This document shows positions 54,084-62,679 of a DNA stretch of 64,000 nucleotides, piece by piece. The first letter of the stretch is position 1; every line of letters starts with the position of its first letter. A model generated the notes under the pieces. The model made no database searches and had not been told where the DNA came from. It saw nothing but the letters and a program-made list of their open reading frames with translations. Both the position numbers and the translations under genes were made by a program. The stretch is from the NCBI GenBank assembly GCA_001914235.1, contig MQUF01000008.1:124001-188000 (forward strand), written 5' to 3'. Source of the stretch: Desulfobulbaceae bacterium DB1. Lineage in GTDB: Bacteria > Desulfobacterota > Desulfobulbia > Desulfobulbales > SURF-16.

Positions 54084-54472
54084 CAGCGGCCGTTGCCTTC
54101 TTTCAGTCGAGAAGAAAAAATTCTGCAGAATTCTTCATAACCCATTTCACTGTTGATTCCGGGGCAGGAAGTGCTGATCGCCTGAAAGTTCGCCGGGTCG
54201 GCGAGAATGCTGGGATGCAGCGGCCATTGGGTGCAGCGCCACGGCTTGCCGGAATGAATTGTGCAGCCGTTATCAAAAAAGATGCAATGGCCGTCGACTA
54301 TTTTCATTTGCACCACCGTGCCGGTAACCCGCAAATATTTTTTCTTCACCTCGTCAACGGGCATCTTGAGATAATCAACCATTCTTTCCAGGTCGGCATC
54401 GTCAAGGGAAACGGTTGTCTCCCCATGACAGCAGTAGCCGCACTGTTTGCACTCGAATATTTCCCTTTCCAT
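54083..54472 (-). CDS. YkgJ-family cysteine cluster protein
   Basis: 129 aa from ATG 54472 (AGGA upstream). FECKQCGYCCHG near the start and CTIHSGKPWRCTQWP plus a later Cys make the CxxCxxCC zinc/iron-binding signature of this family. Molecular function is not established. It sits between algH and rlmH, overlapping rlmH by 1 nt and 42 bp after algH. Confidence 0.87.
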   Translation of the reverse strand: MEREIFECKQCGYCCHGETTVSLDDADLERMVDYLKMPVDEVKKKYLRVTGTVVQMKIVDGHCIFFDNGCTIHSGKPWRCTQWPLHPSILADPANFQAISTSCPGINSEMGYEEFCRIFSSRLKEGNGR

Positions 54473-54514
54473 GAGTATCCTGCTGATAAAAAAATGAATA
54501 AAATCGGTCAAGGC

Positions 54515-55081
54515 TTACGCCCTGCCGGTAATTTCTCCAAAAAGACTGATGTCGATGCCGTGCTTTGCGGTGACTTGCTCCCACATCCGGACAGGACTCA
54601 CCCCGAAAAGATCCTCATAGTCAGCCGGCAGGGCCAGCCAGCCGTCATCGGTAAGCTCATTCTCCAGCTGCCCCGGCGCCCATCCGGAATAGCCCAGACA
54701 AAAACGGTAATCCTTCGGACCGCGGCCCACGGCAATATCGTGCAGAATCCCGGCATCCCTGGACAGATGAACCTGCCTGTTTATTACCATGAATTCCTTG
54801 GCGCGGTAATCACTGGAATGAAGGATATAAACAGCCTCGATTTCCACCGGTCCGCCGAAAAAAAGAGGCGGCAGCGAAATGTCCGGAGTCGGGATATCCA
54901 TGCTCTCGTAAAGCGCCTCCAAGGTTACATCTTCAATGGGATCATTCAATACCAGTCCCATGGCACCGCCTTCAGACGTATGGCTGCACACATAAATAAC
55001 CTTGCGGGCAAACCGGGGGTCCGGCATCCGGGGCGTGGCAATCAAAAAATATCCGGTAAGACTGTCCATTTTCGGTACCAT
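54515..55081 (-). CDS. AlgH/YqgE family protein
   Basis: 188 aa (184 from ATG 55069). GYFLIATPRMPDPRFARKVIYVCSHT and GGAMGLVLND are diagnostic, as are FFGGPVE and LGYSGWAPGQLE. The family is widely conserved; a defined activity is lacking, though algH was linked to alginate regulation in Pseudomonas. Start codon uncertain between two ATGs with weak ribosome sites. Confidence 0.93.
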   Translation of the reverse strand: MVPKMDSLTGYFLIATPRMPDPRFARKVIYVCSHTSEGGAMGLVLNDPIEDVTLEALYESMDIPTPDISLPPLFFGGPVEIEAVYILHSSDYRAKEFMVINRQVHLSRDAGILHDIAVGRGPKDYRFCLGYSGWAPGQLENELTDDGWLALPADYEDLFGVSPVRMWEQVTAKHGIDISLFGEITGRA

Positions 55082-55407
55082 TCATGGAAGGAAGCCGCTG
55101 TAAGAAAACAATTGTGACATCACCCTTCGGCCAACGACATAAGGGGCCGTAACGAAATGGCGCAAAAAAACAATCATTGTTTTTTTTGTCGGCCCCTCAT
55201 ATTTTGCGCGGCATGCATCAAACTTATCAGAGAGAATAAGTGTGTCAAGTATGATGTCGACCCGGGAAAAAATAATAGGGATTGTTGAGAAAAATATGCT
55301 ACACTTTTTTTCGTGATCAAATATAAATGAAAGGAGTATTTTACGTTAATATCATTCGCATATCGCCTGACGACAATCGACTGTAAAAAAATGAATAAAG
55401 GAACAGC
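55082..55407. other. 326-bp divergent region between algH and glgB with nested inverted repeats
   Basis: No gene. AGGGGCCG (55142-55149) pairs with CGGCCCCT (55190-55197), and inside it AAAAAAACAA-TCA-TTGTTTTTTT forms a second hairpin (55164-55186). Candidate glgB promoter elements are poor. Confidence 0.55.
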
Positions 55408-57609
55408 ATGACAATTGACATAACCCACGAACTCGACAAGGTTATCGCCTCCGACCACCATGATCCCTTTGTGGTGCTTGGCGTCCATGTACTCGAACAT
55501 GATCCGAATTCCGCTATTATCCGCACCTTTCTTCCCTTGGCCGAATCGGTCCGGCTGGTGGTTGGCGATGAAAAGCGCGACATGTATAAAATGAGGGATG
55601 AAGGACTGTTTGAAATCGTCGTCCCCGACTATGCCACGCCCTTCAATTATTTCTTTGAGGCGACCTGCTACAATAACGTCATTCGCACCTATGTTGATCC
55701 GTATCGTTTTCTGCCCCAACTGTCCGAATACGACCGCCATCTCTTTAACAACGGCACCCATTATCAACTTTACGAAAAACTGGGCGCCCATCCGGCCGTT
55801 ATCGACGGCATAGACGGCACATTGTTCCGTGTTTGGGCGCCGTCCGCCCGGCGGGTCAGTGTTATCGGCAATTTCAACTATTGGGATGGCCGTGTTCACC
55901 AGATGCGGGTGCTGGGCTCATCCGGCATCTGGGAGCTTTTTATCCCGGGAATCCATCAGGGGGAAATCTACAAATACGAAATACGGACTCCCACCAACGA
56001 CATCGTTGAAAAAGCCGATCCATGCCAGTTCTATGCGGAAATCAGGCCGAAAAGCGCCTCGGTTGTCTGGGAAATCGACAATTACGCATGGCAGGATCAG
56101 GCCTGGATGGAAAAAAGAAGATCCCACAAACTGTATGACCGCCCTGTCTCGGTTTATGAGGTTCATCCCGGCTCATGGCAGCGCGACCCTTCCAATCCGG
56201 AGCGTTTTCTTTCCTTCCGGGAACTTGCCGGCAGTCTTGTCCCCTATGTGAAAAAAATGGGCTTTACCCATATCGAACTGATGCCGGTGATGGAGCACCC
56301 CCTTGACGAGTCCTGGGGATACCAGACCACCGGTTATTTTGCCGTGACCAGCAGGTTCGGCACCCCGCAGGACTTCATGTATTTCGTTGACTGTTGCCAT
56401 CAGAATGATATCGGCCTTATTCTCGACTGGGTTCCATCCCATTTCCCCACCGACGGTCACAGCCTGGCACGCTTTGACGGGACAGCTCTTTATGAACATG
56501 AGGACCCCCGGCAGGGCGCTCATCCTGAATGGCGCACCCTTATTTTCAATTATGCCCGCCGCGAAGTGGCAAATTTCCTCATTGCCAATGCCCTGTTCTG
56601 GCTGGACAAATATCATATCGACGGTATCCGCGTTGATGCGGTTGCCTCCATGCTCTATCTTGACTATGGCAGAAAGGACGGCAACTGGATACCCAACCCC
56701 TACGGCGGCAAGGAAAATCTTGATGCCATTGAATTTATCAAGCATCTCAATGCCATTGTTTACCAGCGGCACCCAGATGTAACCATGACGGCCGAGGAGT
56801 CGACCAGCTTTTACGGCGTTTCAAAACCAACGGATCTCGGAGGTCTGGGTTTCGGTTTCAAATGGAACATGGGCTGGATGAACGACATGCTCGACTATTT
56901 CAGCCGCGACCCCCTGTTTCGCAAATTCCACCACAACAATCTGACCTTTTCCCTGCTCTACGCCTTTTCGGAAAACTTCATTCTTCCCCTCTCCCATGAT
57001 GAGGTGGTGCACGGCAAAAAATCGCTGCTTTCAAAAATGCCGGGCGACAGATGGCAACAGTTCGCCAACCTGCGGCTGCTCTTCTTTTTTCTTTGGACCC
57101 ATCCCGGCAAAAAACTTCTTTTCATGGGCGGAGAATTCGGCCAGGTTTCCGAATGGTACTGCAAGACAAGTCTGGACTGGCATCTGGCCGAACAGGAGGC
57201 GCTTCATCACCAGCTGCAGTATTATGTTGAAAAACTGAATGAATTCTATAAAAACCAGCCGGCCCTGTGGCAGGTGGACTTTTCCCCCGCCGGTTTCCAG
57301 TGGATGGATTTCAAGGACTTCGACAACTCCATTATTGCCTATGCCCGTTTCGGCAAGAATCCCGCCGAACACGTGGTCTGCCTGCTCAATATGACACCGC
57401 AGGTGCACTACCATTATAAACTCGGCGTCCCGGAGTTGACCGATTACCGGGAAATATTCTGCTCGGATGGAAGTTCGTTCGGGGGCAGCAATGTAAATAA
57501 TCCCCAAGTCAAAACTCCTTACGCGGAGCCTTTCGGAGAGGCACGCTACCATATCAAGGTGACTGTTCCCCCCTTGTCGGGCATCATCTTCAAGCCGGTA
57601 AGAAAATAG
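55408..57609 (+). CDS. glgB: 1,4-alpha-glucan branching enzyme
   Basis: 733 aa with N-terminal N1 module (1-120), CBM48 (about 125-220) and GH13 catalytic barrel. Nucleophile Asp410 (DGIRVDAV), acid/base Glu463 (TAEEST) and Asp531 (LSHDEV) are present. It creates alpha-1,6 branches in glycogen. The N1 module marks the long (E. coli-type) GlgB. No other glg gene is adjacent. ATG 55408 follows AAAGGA. Confidence 0.97.
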   Translation: MTIDITHELDKVIASDHHDPFVVLGVHVLEHDPNSAIIRTFLPLAESVRLVVGDEKRDMYKMRDEGLFEIVVPDYATPFNYFFEATCYNNVIRTYVDPYRFLPQLSEYDRHLFNNGTHYQLYEKLGAHPAVIDGIDGTLFRVWAPSARRVSVIGNFNYWDGRVHQMRVLGSSGIWELFIPGIHQGEIYKYEIRTPTNDIVEKADPCQFYAEIRPKSASVVWEIDNYAWQDQAWMEKRRSHKLYDRPVSVYEVHPGSWQRDPSNPERFLSFRELAGSLVPYVKKMGFTHIELMPVMEHPLDESWGYQTTGYFAVTSRFGTPQDFMYFVDCCHQNDIGLILDWVPSHFPTDGHSLARFDGTALYEHEDPRQGAHPEWRTLIFNYARREVANFLIANALFWLDKYHIDGIRVDAVASMLYLDYGRKDGNWIPNPYGGKENLDAIEFIKHLNAIVYQRHPDVTMTAEESTSFYGVSKPTDLGGLGFGFKWNMGWMNDMLDYFSRDPLFRKFHHNNLTFSLLYAFSENFILPLSHDEVVHGKKSLLSKMPGDRWQQFANLRLLFFFLWTHPGKKLLFMGGEFGQVSEWYCKTSLDWHLAEQEALHHQLQYYVEKLNEFYKNQPALWQVDFSPAGFQWMDFKDFDNSIIAYARFGKNPAEHVVCLLNMTPQVHYHYKLGVPELTDYREIFCSDGSSFGGSNVNNPQVKTPYAEPFGEARYHIKVTVPPLSGIIFKPVRK

Positions 57610-57647
57610 CAGGCTGGCGCATTGCATCAAAAAGGAGACAGACAGCC

Positions 57648-57845
57648 ATGAGCAGCACGCTCCAACCCCCAGGAGACAAGATGAAAAAGGTGATTTGCTG
57701 GGTATGTGAAGAAATGAAAGAACATCCCGAAAAGAAACGGGATGTTCTTTATCAGGAGGCGGAGATTCGTTTTGACCTTTCCCCCCTGGAATGCGAATTC
57801 CTCAACTCCCATTTCGCCAAGGAGGGAAATAAAAAAAAGTGCTGA
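57648..57845 (+). CDS. Small uncharacterised protein (65 aa)
   Basis: Both the ATG at 57648 (AAGGAG upstream) and the in-frame ATG at 57681 (AGGAGA upstream) have strong ribosome sites, which argues for a translated gene. The protein has CWVC and is rich in Lys/Glu (EEMKEHPEKKRD), with a final Cys. It follows glgB by 38 bp and is probably cotranscribed. No recognised family. Confidence 0.55.
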   Translation: MSSTLQPPGDKMKKVICWVCEEMKEHPEKKRDVLYQEAEIRFDLSPLECEFLNSHFAKEGNKKKC

Positions 57846-57900
57846 AAATTTTGGCCTGAACCAATTCTTGATGATTCCATAAAAACTAAAAAACAATTAT

Positions 57901-57978
57901 AGAGGCCGCGGAGCACACAGAGATAAATGCTTGTAATTTAAAAGATTTTCCCTGTGCTCTTTGCGCGCTCTGTGGTGA
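57901..57978 (+). repeat. Degenerate dispersed repeat, copy B, with inverted ends
   Basis: GAGCACACAGAG near the left end (57911-57922) is the complement of the CTGTGCTCTTTG/CTCTGTGG stretch at the right end, so the unit can fold. Its first 50 bp resemble the sequence at 63864 and, more weakly, 23653. Confidence 0.4.
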
Positions 57979-58004
57979 AGAAAGACTTTTCACGAGTCCA
58001 TCAA

Positions 58005-58997
58005 TTAGAGTTTCCATCCCCAGAACGCGAGAAAGGCGGCAAAGTCCCGCATATCGGAACGTTGCCGGTTCCAGGGTTTCAGGCTCGTGTAAAAAACGGT
58101 TTGCGAGGTCTGCCGATCACCGTATTCCTTGTCGCATCCCACATTGAGATCCAGAGCCCACCAGCCGATGAGCAGCATTTCCCAGGGCCTGTAGGAATCC
58201 TTCACATAACCCTGACGCCACCCCGTTGTTTCGAAAAAAGAGGTCGTTCCGCCACCCGGAACCGGCAGTGCATTCAATGCCGACATGGGTTCCAGTCTGA
58301 GCGGGATTGACGCGGCTTTCCGTTTCACTTCCCTTGTCCCGACAATTTTCAGATCCATGACCCGATGGGTATCATCCCGCAAAAAAACCACGAGCCGCTG
58401 ATCGTCGATCCCGTTATCGGCAAATTCGAGTTGCGCCGGCAGCGTCTCGCCCCACTGCATTTGATTCCGGTTGTTCCAGCCGTCAGGATAGGCGCTTTCC
58501 GGCAAAAACGAGGTCGGGGTGATGACAAGATAGCAGCCGCAGGTGTGAACCGTGGTCACCAGCAACGGCTTCCTGTCCTTGTCCAGGGTGACAATGACCA
58601 GCAATCCGCCGTTTTTACCGGCAGTCAGATGAAATTGCGGCACCTCGGGAAAATGGAGGCGATAAACCAGATTGGTGTACCGGCTCCTTGCCGTGAAAAA
58701 TTCATGCATATCGACATATATGACCGCCGCGGAGGGGTCGACGAATACGTCGCCGCCGGCCCCCTCCTCCCGAACAGAGGGCAGACCGATCCGATTGTGA
58801 GCGGCATGGAGTGTTTGCGGCACAAAAAACGGAGCATACAGGGAAAAAAGAGTCGGCTCTTCCGGCGGACAATATATGCTGCCCGGTTCTTCGGGAGTGG
58901 GGTTCGGCAAACCGGCACAGGAGGCAACAAGCAACGGCAGCAGGAGGAAAAGCAGGGAGAAACGTTGTCGCGGGAAATCACGGCACTGATTCGGCAT
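58005..58997 (-). CDS. Uncharacterised predicted lipoprotein
   Basis: 330 aa. Signal peptide with lipobox LVASC (Cys27). The mature part contains HTCGCYLVITP and several aromatic stretches but no domain I recognise; it ends AFLAFWGWKL, which is unusually hydrophobic/aromatic. It lies 93 bp after the DUF1178 gene on the same strand and is probably the last gene of the ftsY-led transcript. Function unknown. Confidence 0.8.
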   Translation of the reverse strand: MPNQCRDFPRQRFSLLFLLLPLLVASCAGLPNPTPEEPGSIYCPPEEPTLFSLYAPFFVPQTLHAAHNRIGLPSVREEGAGGDVFVDPSAAVIYVDMHEFFTARSRYTNLVYRLHFPEVPQFHLTAGKNGGLLVIVTLDKDRKPLLVTTVHTCGCYLVITPTSFLPESAYPDGWNNRNQMQWGETLPAQLEFADNGIDDQRLVVFLRDDTHRVMDLKIVGTREVKRKAASIPLRLEPMSALNALPVPGGGTTSFFETTGWRQGYVKDSYRPWEMLLIGWWALDLNVGCDKEYGDRQTSQTVFYTSLKPWNRQRSDMRDFAAFLAFWGWKL

Positions 58998-59090
58998 GGC
59001 AAACCTCTGTCGACAAAAAGGTCGGCGTTTTTCGGAGAGAAGGCTTCTTCAGGCAGCCCCCTCCTTCACGCTGTTCACCTTCGTGTCCTG

Positions 59091-59552
59091 TTAATGGGTG
59101 TTGTCGTCTTCTTTTTTGCCCGGAAGCGGGATTTTAAAAAAATCGATCCCCTCTTTCCGCAGAAGATCCTCTTCCGCCGGGGTGACGACTCCTCTGATAT
59201 TTTTCGGTTCTTCCGTGCCGTAATGGATCTTGAGAGATTTCACGGCAAATTCAGCCCCAACGTCCTCAAAATTGTGTTCCACGAACTGCCGAAGCGTGCG
59301 CAGGGTATTTTCAATCGCCCGCGTCACATCCTCGCCATCCCCGCCCGTGGACGATGAAATCTCAAGAGCCGCAGCCTTTGCCGACCCCTTTGAATAAATC
59401 ACCGGAGAAAGAATTTTCCTGATGCCGCGAACGTCGCCGCACCCAGGGCACGAAAGAAGTCCGGTTGCAAGTTGATTCTCGAAATCGTCGTGATCCTTGA
59501 ACCACCCCTCAAAACAAAAACCGCATTCGCATTGCAGGTCAAAGACGATCAT
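59091..59552 (-). CDS. DUF1178 family protein
   Basis: 153 aa from ATG 59552. IVFDLQCECGFCFEGWF at the N-terminus and a CPGCG pair suggest a zinc-binding knuckle, as in DUF1178; the C-terminus (GVVTPAEEDLLRKEGIDFFKIPLP) is also typical. No catalytic function is known. Its start overlaps the glycosyltransferase stop (ATGA), so they are translationally coupled. Confidence 0.9.
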   Translation of the reverse strand: MIVFDLQCECGFCFEGWFKDHDDFENQLATGLLSCPGCGDVRGIRKILSPVIYSKGSAKAAALEISSSTGGDGEDVTRAIENTLRTLRQFVEHNFEDVGAEFAVKSLKIHYGTEEPKNIRGVVTPAEEDLLRKEGIDFFKIPLPGKKEDDNTH

Positions 59553-60619
59553 GCTGTAAACCACTGTTTATATCTGCCGCCAAGATAATTCCAGGAATAT
59601 TGACGGGTAAGCTCGCGTCCCCTCTCCGTCCCAAGGCTTCCCATGCGCAGGCCTTCCCGTAAACGATGGAAAAAATCTTTTTCTTCATAAAGAAATTCAC
59701 CGGGAAAAAGCTCGGGATACGACAATTTGTTCGGCAGCAACGGCCTGCACCCAGCCCGCACCGCCTCAATCACCGCGATGCCGTAAAATTCATGACGGGA
59801 GGTGGAGACGATGATATCCCCCTGGGCCAGCCGACGATAGTAGTCGTTTCTGTCGTGAACGAATCCGGCATGCAGGATGCGATGAGCCAGCCTGTCAAGC
59901 GCCTTTTCAAAAATGCCGGGCTGATGCGCAAAGGACTGGCCGAGCAGGACGAGGTTGAAATCAACCTGCTCCTCCTGAAGACGAAACAAGGCATCAAAGA
60001 AAAGCTCGGGATTTTTGTCGTGTTCCCAGCGATGGTTCCAGACAATCACCGGTGTCCGGCCGGCAGAAGAATGGGATGAAACGGCAACGTCAAGATCGCT
60101 GAAATCAAGCGGCGGATAAAGGACTTCCGCCTTGGCGCGGATTGCCCCAATCATATCGATTTTCATATCCGGTATTTTCCGGCTGATATCCCGGCAGCCG
60201 GCCAGGAATGTATCCCGGTTGTAGCAGGAATTAAAGGCCGTTTTGTCGGAGGCCGCGGCAGTCATCATGTTGGTCACGGCAAAATGCATGTCCCGTTCAT
60301 CGTCAACCCGTACCGGATAGGCGAACTGATTTTCATGATAATACGTGAGAATCGGTGTCTCGGCAAGCCAGGAAGGACCAAGTCCGCGCAGTGCGGCAAC
60401 ATCGACGAACGTTGAACAAAGAACCAGGTCATGTTCGCGTGTTTTCGGCAGGATTCCGGCAAAATAGAGGGCGGAAAAACGCATCCGCCATTTCCAGCCG
60501 CGGGCGGGCAGACTGAAAATATCAAAAACAAAAGGCAGGTGGGCGGCGAGTCCCGCCAGAAAACTCTGGTGGGACCCGCCGTAATAGGGTTCAAGGACAA
60601 GTATTTTCAACTGTCGCAA
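59549..60619 (-). CDS. DUF3524 glycosyltransferase, homologue of tRNA-queuosine alpha-mannosyltransferase (QTMAN/GTDC1)
   Basis: 356 aa. N-terminal EPYYGGSHQSFL, LPARGWKWRMRFSALYFA and DLVLCSTFVD define DUF3524, the domain of vertebrate GTDC1, which was identified as the enzyme that mannosylates queuosine in tRNA-Asp. The C-terminal GT4 half has NHRWEHDKNPELFFDAL and HEFYGIAVIEAVRAGCRPLLP with donor-binding Glu. The bacterial substrate is not shown. Start is TTG 60619 or TTG 60610; no clear ribosome site. Context: aminotransferase upstream, DUF1178 downstream. Confidence 0.82.
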   Translation of the reverse strand: MRQLKILVLEPYYGGSHQSFLAGLAAHLPFVFDIFSLPARGWKWRMRFSALYFAGILPKTREHDLVLCSTFVDVAALRGLGPSWLAETPILTYYHENQFAYPVRVDDERDMHFAVTNMMTAAASDKTAFNSCYNRDTFLAGCRDISRKIPDMKIDMIGAIRAKAEVLYPPLDFSDLDVAVSSHSSAGRTPVIVWNHRWEHDKNPELFFDALFRLQEEQVDFNLVLLGQSFAHQPGIFEKALDRLAHRILHAGFVHDRNDYYRRLAQGDIIVSTSRHEFYGIAVIEAVRAGCRPLLPNKLSYPELFPGEFLYEEKDFFHRLREGLRMGSLGTERGRELTRQYSWNYLGGRYKQWFTA

Positions 60620-60644
60620 CGTGAATGAACCGGAAGGGAATCAC

Positions 60645-61829
60645 TCATTTGCCAAGGGAGCCCATGGCCGCCTTGAAGGCCGCCCGGGAACGCTCGATGA
60701 CCGAATCCTCCACACAGAAAGCAAAGCGGAGATACCCCGGCATGCCGAAACCCCGGCCGGGAACTCCGAGTATTTTATGCTGTTGCAGATGGGCGCAGAA
60801 CTCCACGTCATCAATCGGCGCCTTGGGAAAAATATAAAAGGCGCCTTTCGGCCGGGTAAATTCAAAACCCGTTTCGTCAAGGATGCTGCAGAAAATCTCC
60901 CGTCGTTTCGCGTAAATTGAGGTGTCCACCGTCACACCCTGCAGTTCGGCGACAACCCGCTGCATAAGGGCCGGGGCGTTGACAAAACCGAGAATCCTGT
61001 TGGCCAGGGTCATGGCGCCCATGAGCTGCGGCTTATCGGTGATTTCAGGATGCACGGCGATATAGCCGATGCGCTCTCCCGGCAGGGAGAGATCCTTGGA
61101 ATAACTGGAGACGATAATGCTGTCCCGGTAATTCTTGAAAATACTGGGAACGGTAGAGTCTTCAAAAATTATTTTCCGGTACGGTTCGTCACTGATGAGA
61201 AAAATGGTTTTGCCGGTTTTTTCCCGGCAACGGGTAAGCAGTTCGCCGAGCGCCCTGATGTCGCTTTCCGGATAGATCTGCCCGGTGGGGTTATTGGGGC
61301 TGTTGATGAGAAGCGCCTTTGTTTTCGTCGTAATCGCTGCCTCGATGGCAGGCAGATCAAGGTTGAAATCCTCCTTGGTCGGCACCACCACGCTTTTGCC
61401 GCCCTGGTTATCGATATAGAATTTATATTCGACAAAGAAAGGAGCAAGGATGATCACCTCTTCTTCCGGGTTTAAAATGGATTTCAGCACCACGTTCAAG
61501 CCGCCTGCCGCTCCGCAGGTCATGAGCATTTCATCGCCGCTGACCGCCATGCCCTGCTCTCCGGTAATTTGTCCGGCCAAGGCCTCGCGCACATGAGGAT
61601 AGCCGCCGTTCGGCATATAACTGTGCATCCCAGGGCCTTTGTTTGCGGCAATCTTCCGCAGGGCCTGGTCGAACTGGGGCGGCGGCGTGAGATCGGGATT
61701 GCCCAGGCTGAAATCAAAAACGTTTTCAGCGCCGTACTGTTTTTTCAGTTTTGCCCCTTCTTCAAACATCTTGCGGATCCAGGAGGAGGCATTGGCAAAT
61801 TCATTCATCTTGGTGGATATGCTGCTCAT
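60645..61829 (-). CDS. PLP-dependent class I/II aminotransferase (aspartate aminotransferase-like)
   Basis: 394 aa. SLGNPDL, GAAGGLN, NSPNNPTGQ, SDEPYR and the PLP lysine in SSYSKDLSLPGERIGY (about residue 240), with a C-terminal Arg in RFAF for the carboxylate. Fold type I. Substrate cannot be decided; it is not a clear AspC or HisC. ATG follows AAGGA at good distance. Part of the minus-strand run from ftsY. Confidence 0.9.
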   Translation of the reverse strand: MSSISTKMNEFANASSWIRKMFEEGAKLKKQYGAENVFDFSLGNPDLTPPPQFDQALRKIAANKGPGMHSYMPNGGYPHVREALAGQITGEQGMAVSGDEMLMTCGAAGGLNVVLKSILNPEEEVIILAPFFVEYKFYIDNQGGKSVVVPTKEDFNLDLPAIEAAITTKTKALLINSPNNPTGQIYPESDIRALGELLTRCREKTGKTIFLISDEPYRKIIFEDSTVPSIFKNYRDSIIVSSYSKDLSLPGERIGYIAVHPEITDKPQLMGAMTLANRILGFVNAPALMQRVVAELQGVTVDTSIYAKRREIFCSILDETGFEFTRPKGAFYIFPKAPIDDVEFCAHLQQHKILGVPGRGFGMPGYLRFAFCVEDSVIERSRAAFKAAMGSLGK

Positions 61830-61851
61830 AACGGATAATCCTTTTTCATGA

Positions 61852-62679
61852 TTAATTAAATTTTTTCTTTAAATACTGGTACGCGGCGTTGAGTTCTTTC
61901 ATCTTTTCCTCGGCAACCCCTTGAAACTCCTGACCAAGATGGCCAACCTTGTCGGGATGGTATTTCATGCTGAGCTTGCGGTATGCCTTTTTTATCTCTT
62001 CAAACGATGCCCCCGGCGCAAGCCCCAGCACATCATAGTACTGCTGTTCCTGATTGACCGCAGCATGACGCCGATGAAGATATCGACTTTGAATGGACTG
62101 CAAATCATAGGGGGAAAGTTCCAGGTACTCGGCAATATTTCTCGCCAGTTCCAGATCCTGGTCCCGAACTATTTCGTTTGAGAAAAAAACCTGATAAACC
62201 AGTTCCACCAGAATGAGTCGCGGCTCATAGGCAAATGAACTCCTGAACCCGGCCAGGAGGGTTTCGAGGGAATCGGTGTTGGCGGTTGCGTCTTTGATCA
62301 ACTCCCCCACCCAGAACATCTGGTTCTGGTCATAGCGGAGGTGCGAACGGAAAAAATTCTTGATGGTCTGCTGTTCCGCTCTGGTGATCTTGCCGTCAAA
62401 CTGGGCTATTTTGACCAGAATATGGATAAGGGATGAAACGAAATTGTTGTGGGCCTCGGTCTGGCTCTTTTCATACTCACTCACCTTGCGGCGGACATAA
62501 TAGGAAAAGGCCCAGAAACCGATGAAGAGAAAAAGAAAGAAGAAAAGTCCGCCGGCCAGCAGAATACCGATGAAATCGATAAGCAGCGGCGCACCGCCGA
62601 AAGCAAGGAGAATAACGGCCACCACCAGGAGGCAGCCGCCGCAGCCGGGCTGGTTATGCGCTTGGTACTGGTATCTCAT
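61852..62679 (-). CDS. Membrane-anchored TerB/J-domain co-chaperone (DjlA-like)
   Basis: 275 aa. A Cys/Gly-rich N-terminus (QPGCGGCLL) and two hydrophobic segments (about 17-60) precede a TerB domain (about 75-185, [20 protein letters not shown]) and a C-terminal J-domain (about 213-275) with the HPD motif in [10 protein letters not shown] that stimulates DnaK ATPase. Similar to DjlA. It overlaps ftsY by 4 nt, linking it to membrane-protein targeting by position. Confidence 0.9.
   Translation of the reverse strand: MRYQYQAHNQPGCGGCLLVVAVILLAFGGAPLLIDFIGILLAGGLFFFLFLFIGFWAFSYYVRRKVSEYEKSQTEAHNNFVSSLIHILVKIAQFDGKITRAEQQTIKNFFRSHLRYDQNQMFWVGELIKDATANTDSLETLLAGFRSSFAYEPRLILVELVYQVFFSNEIVRDQDLELARNIAEYLELSPYDLQSIQSRYLHRRHAAVNQEQQYYDVLGLAPGASFEEIKKAYRKLSMKYHPDKVGHLGQEFQGVAEEKMKELNAAYQYLKKKFN

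Noticed and set aside
54050-55117. 355-codon plus-strand ORF across rlmH, ykgJ and algH
   Set aside because: Spans three recognisable minus-strand genes; no ribosome site or domain.
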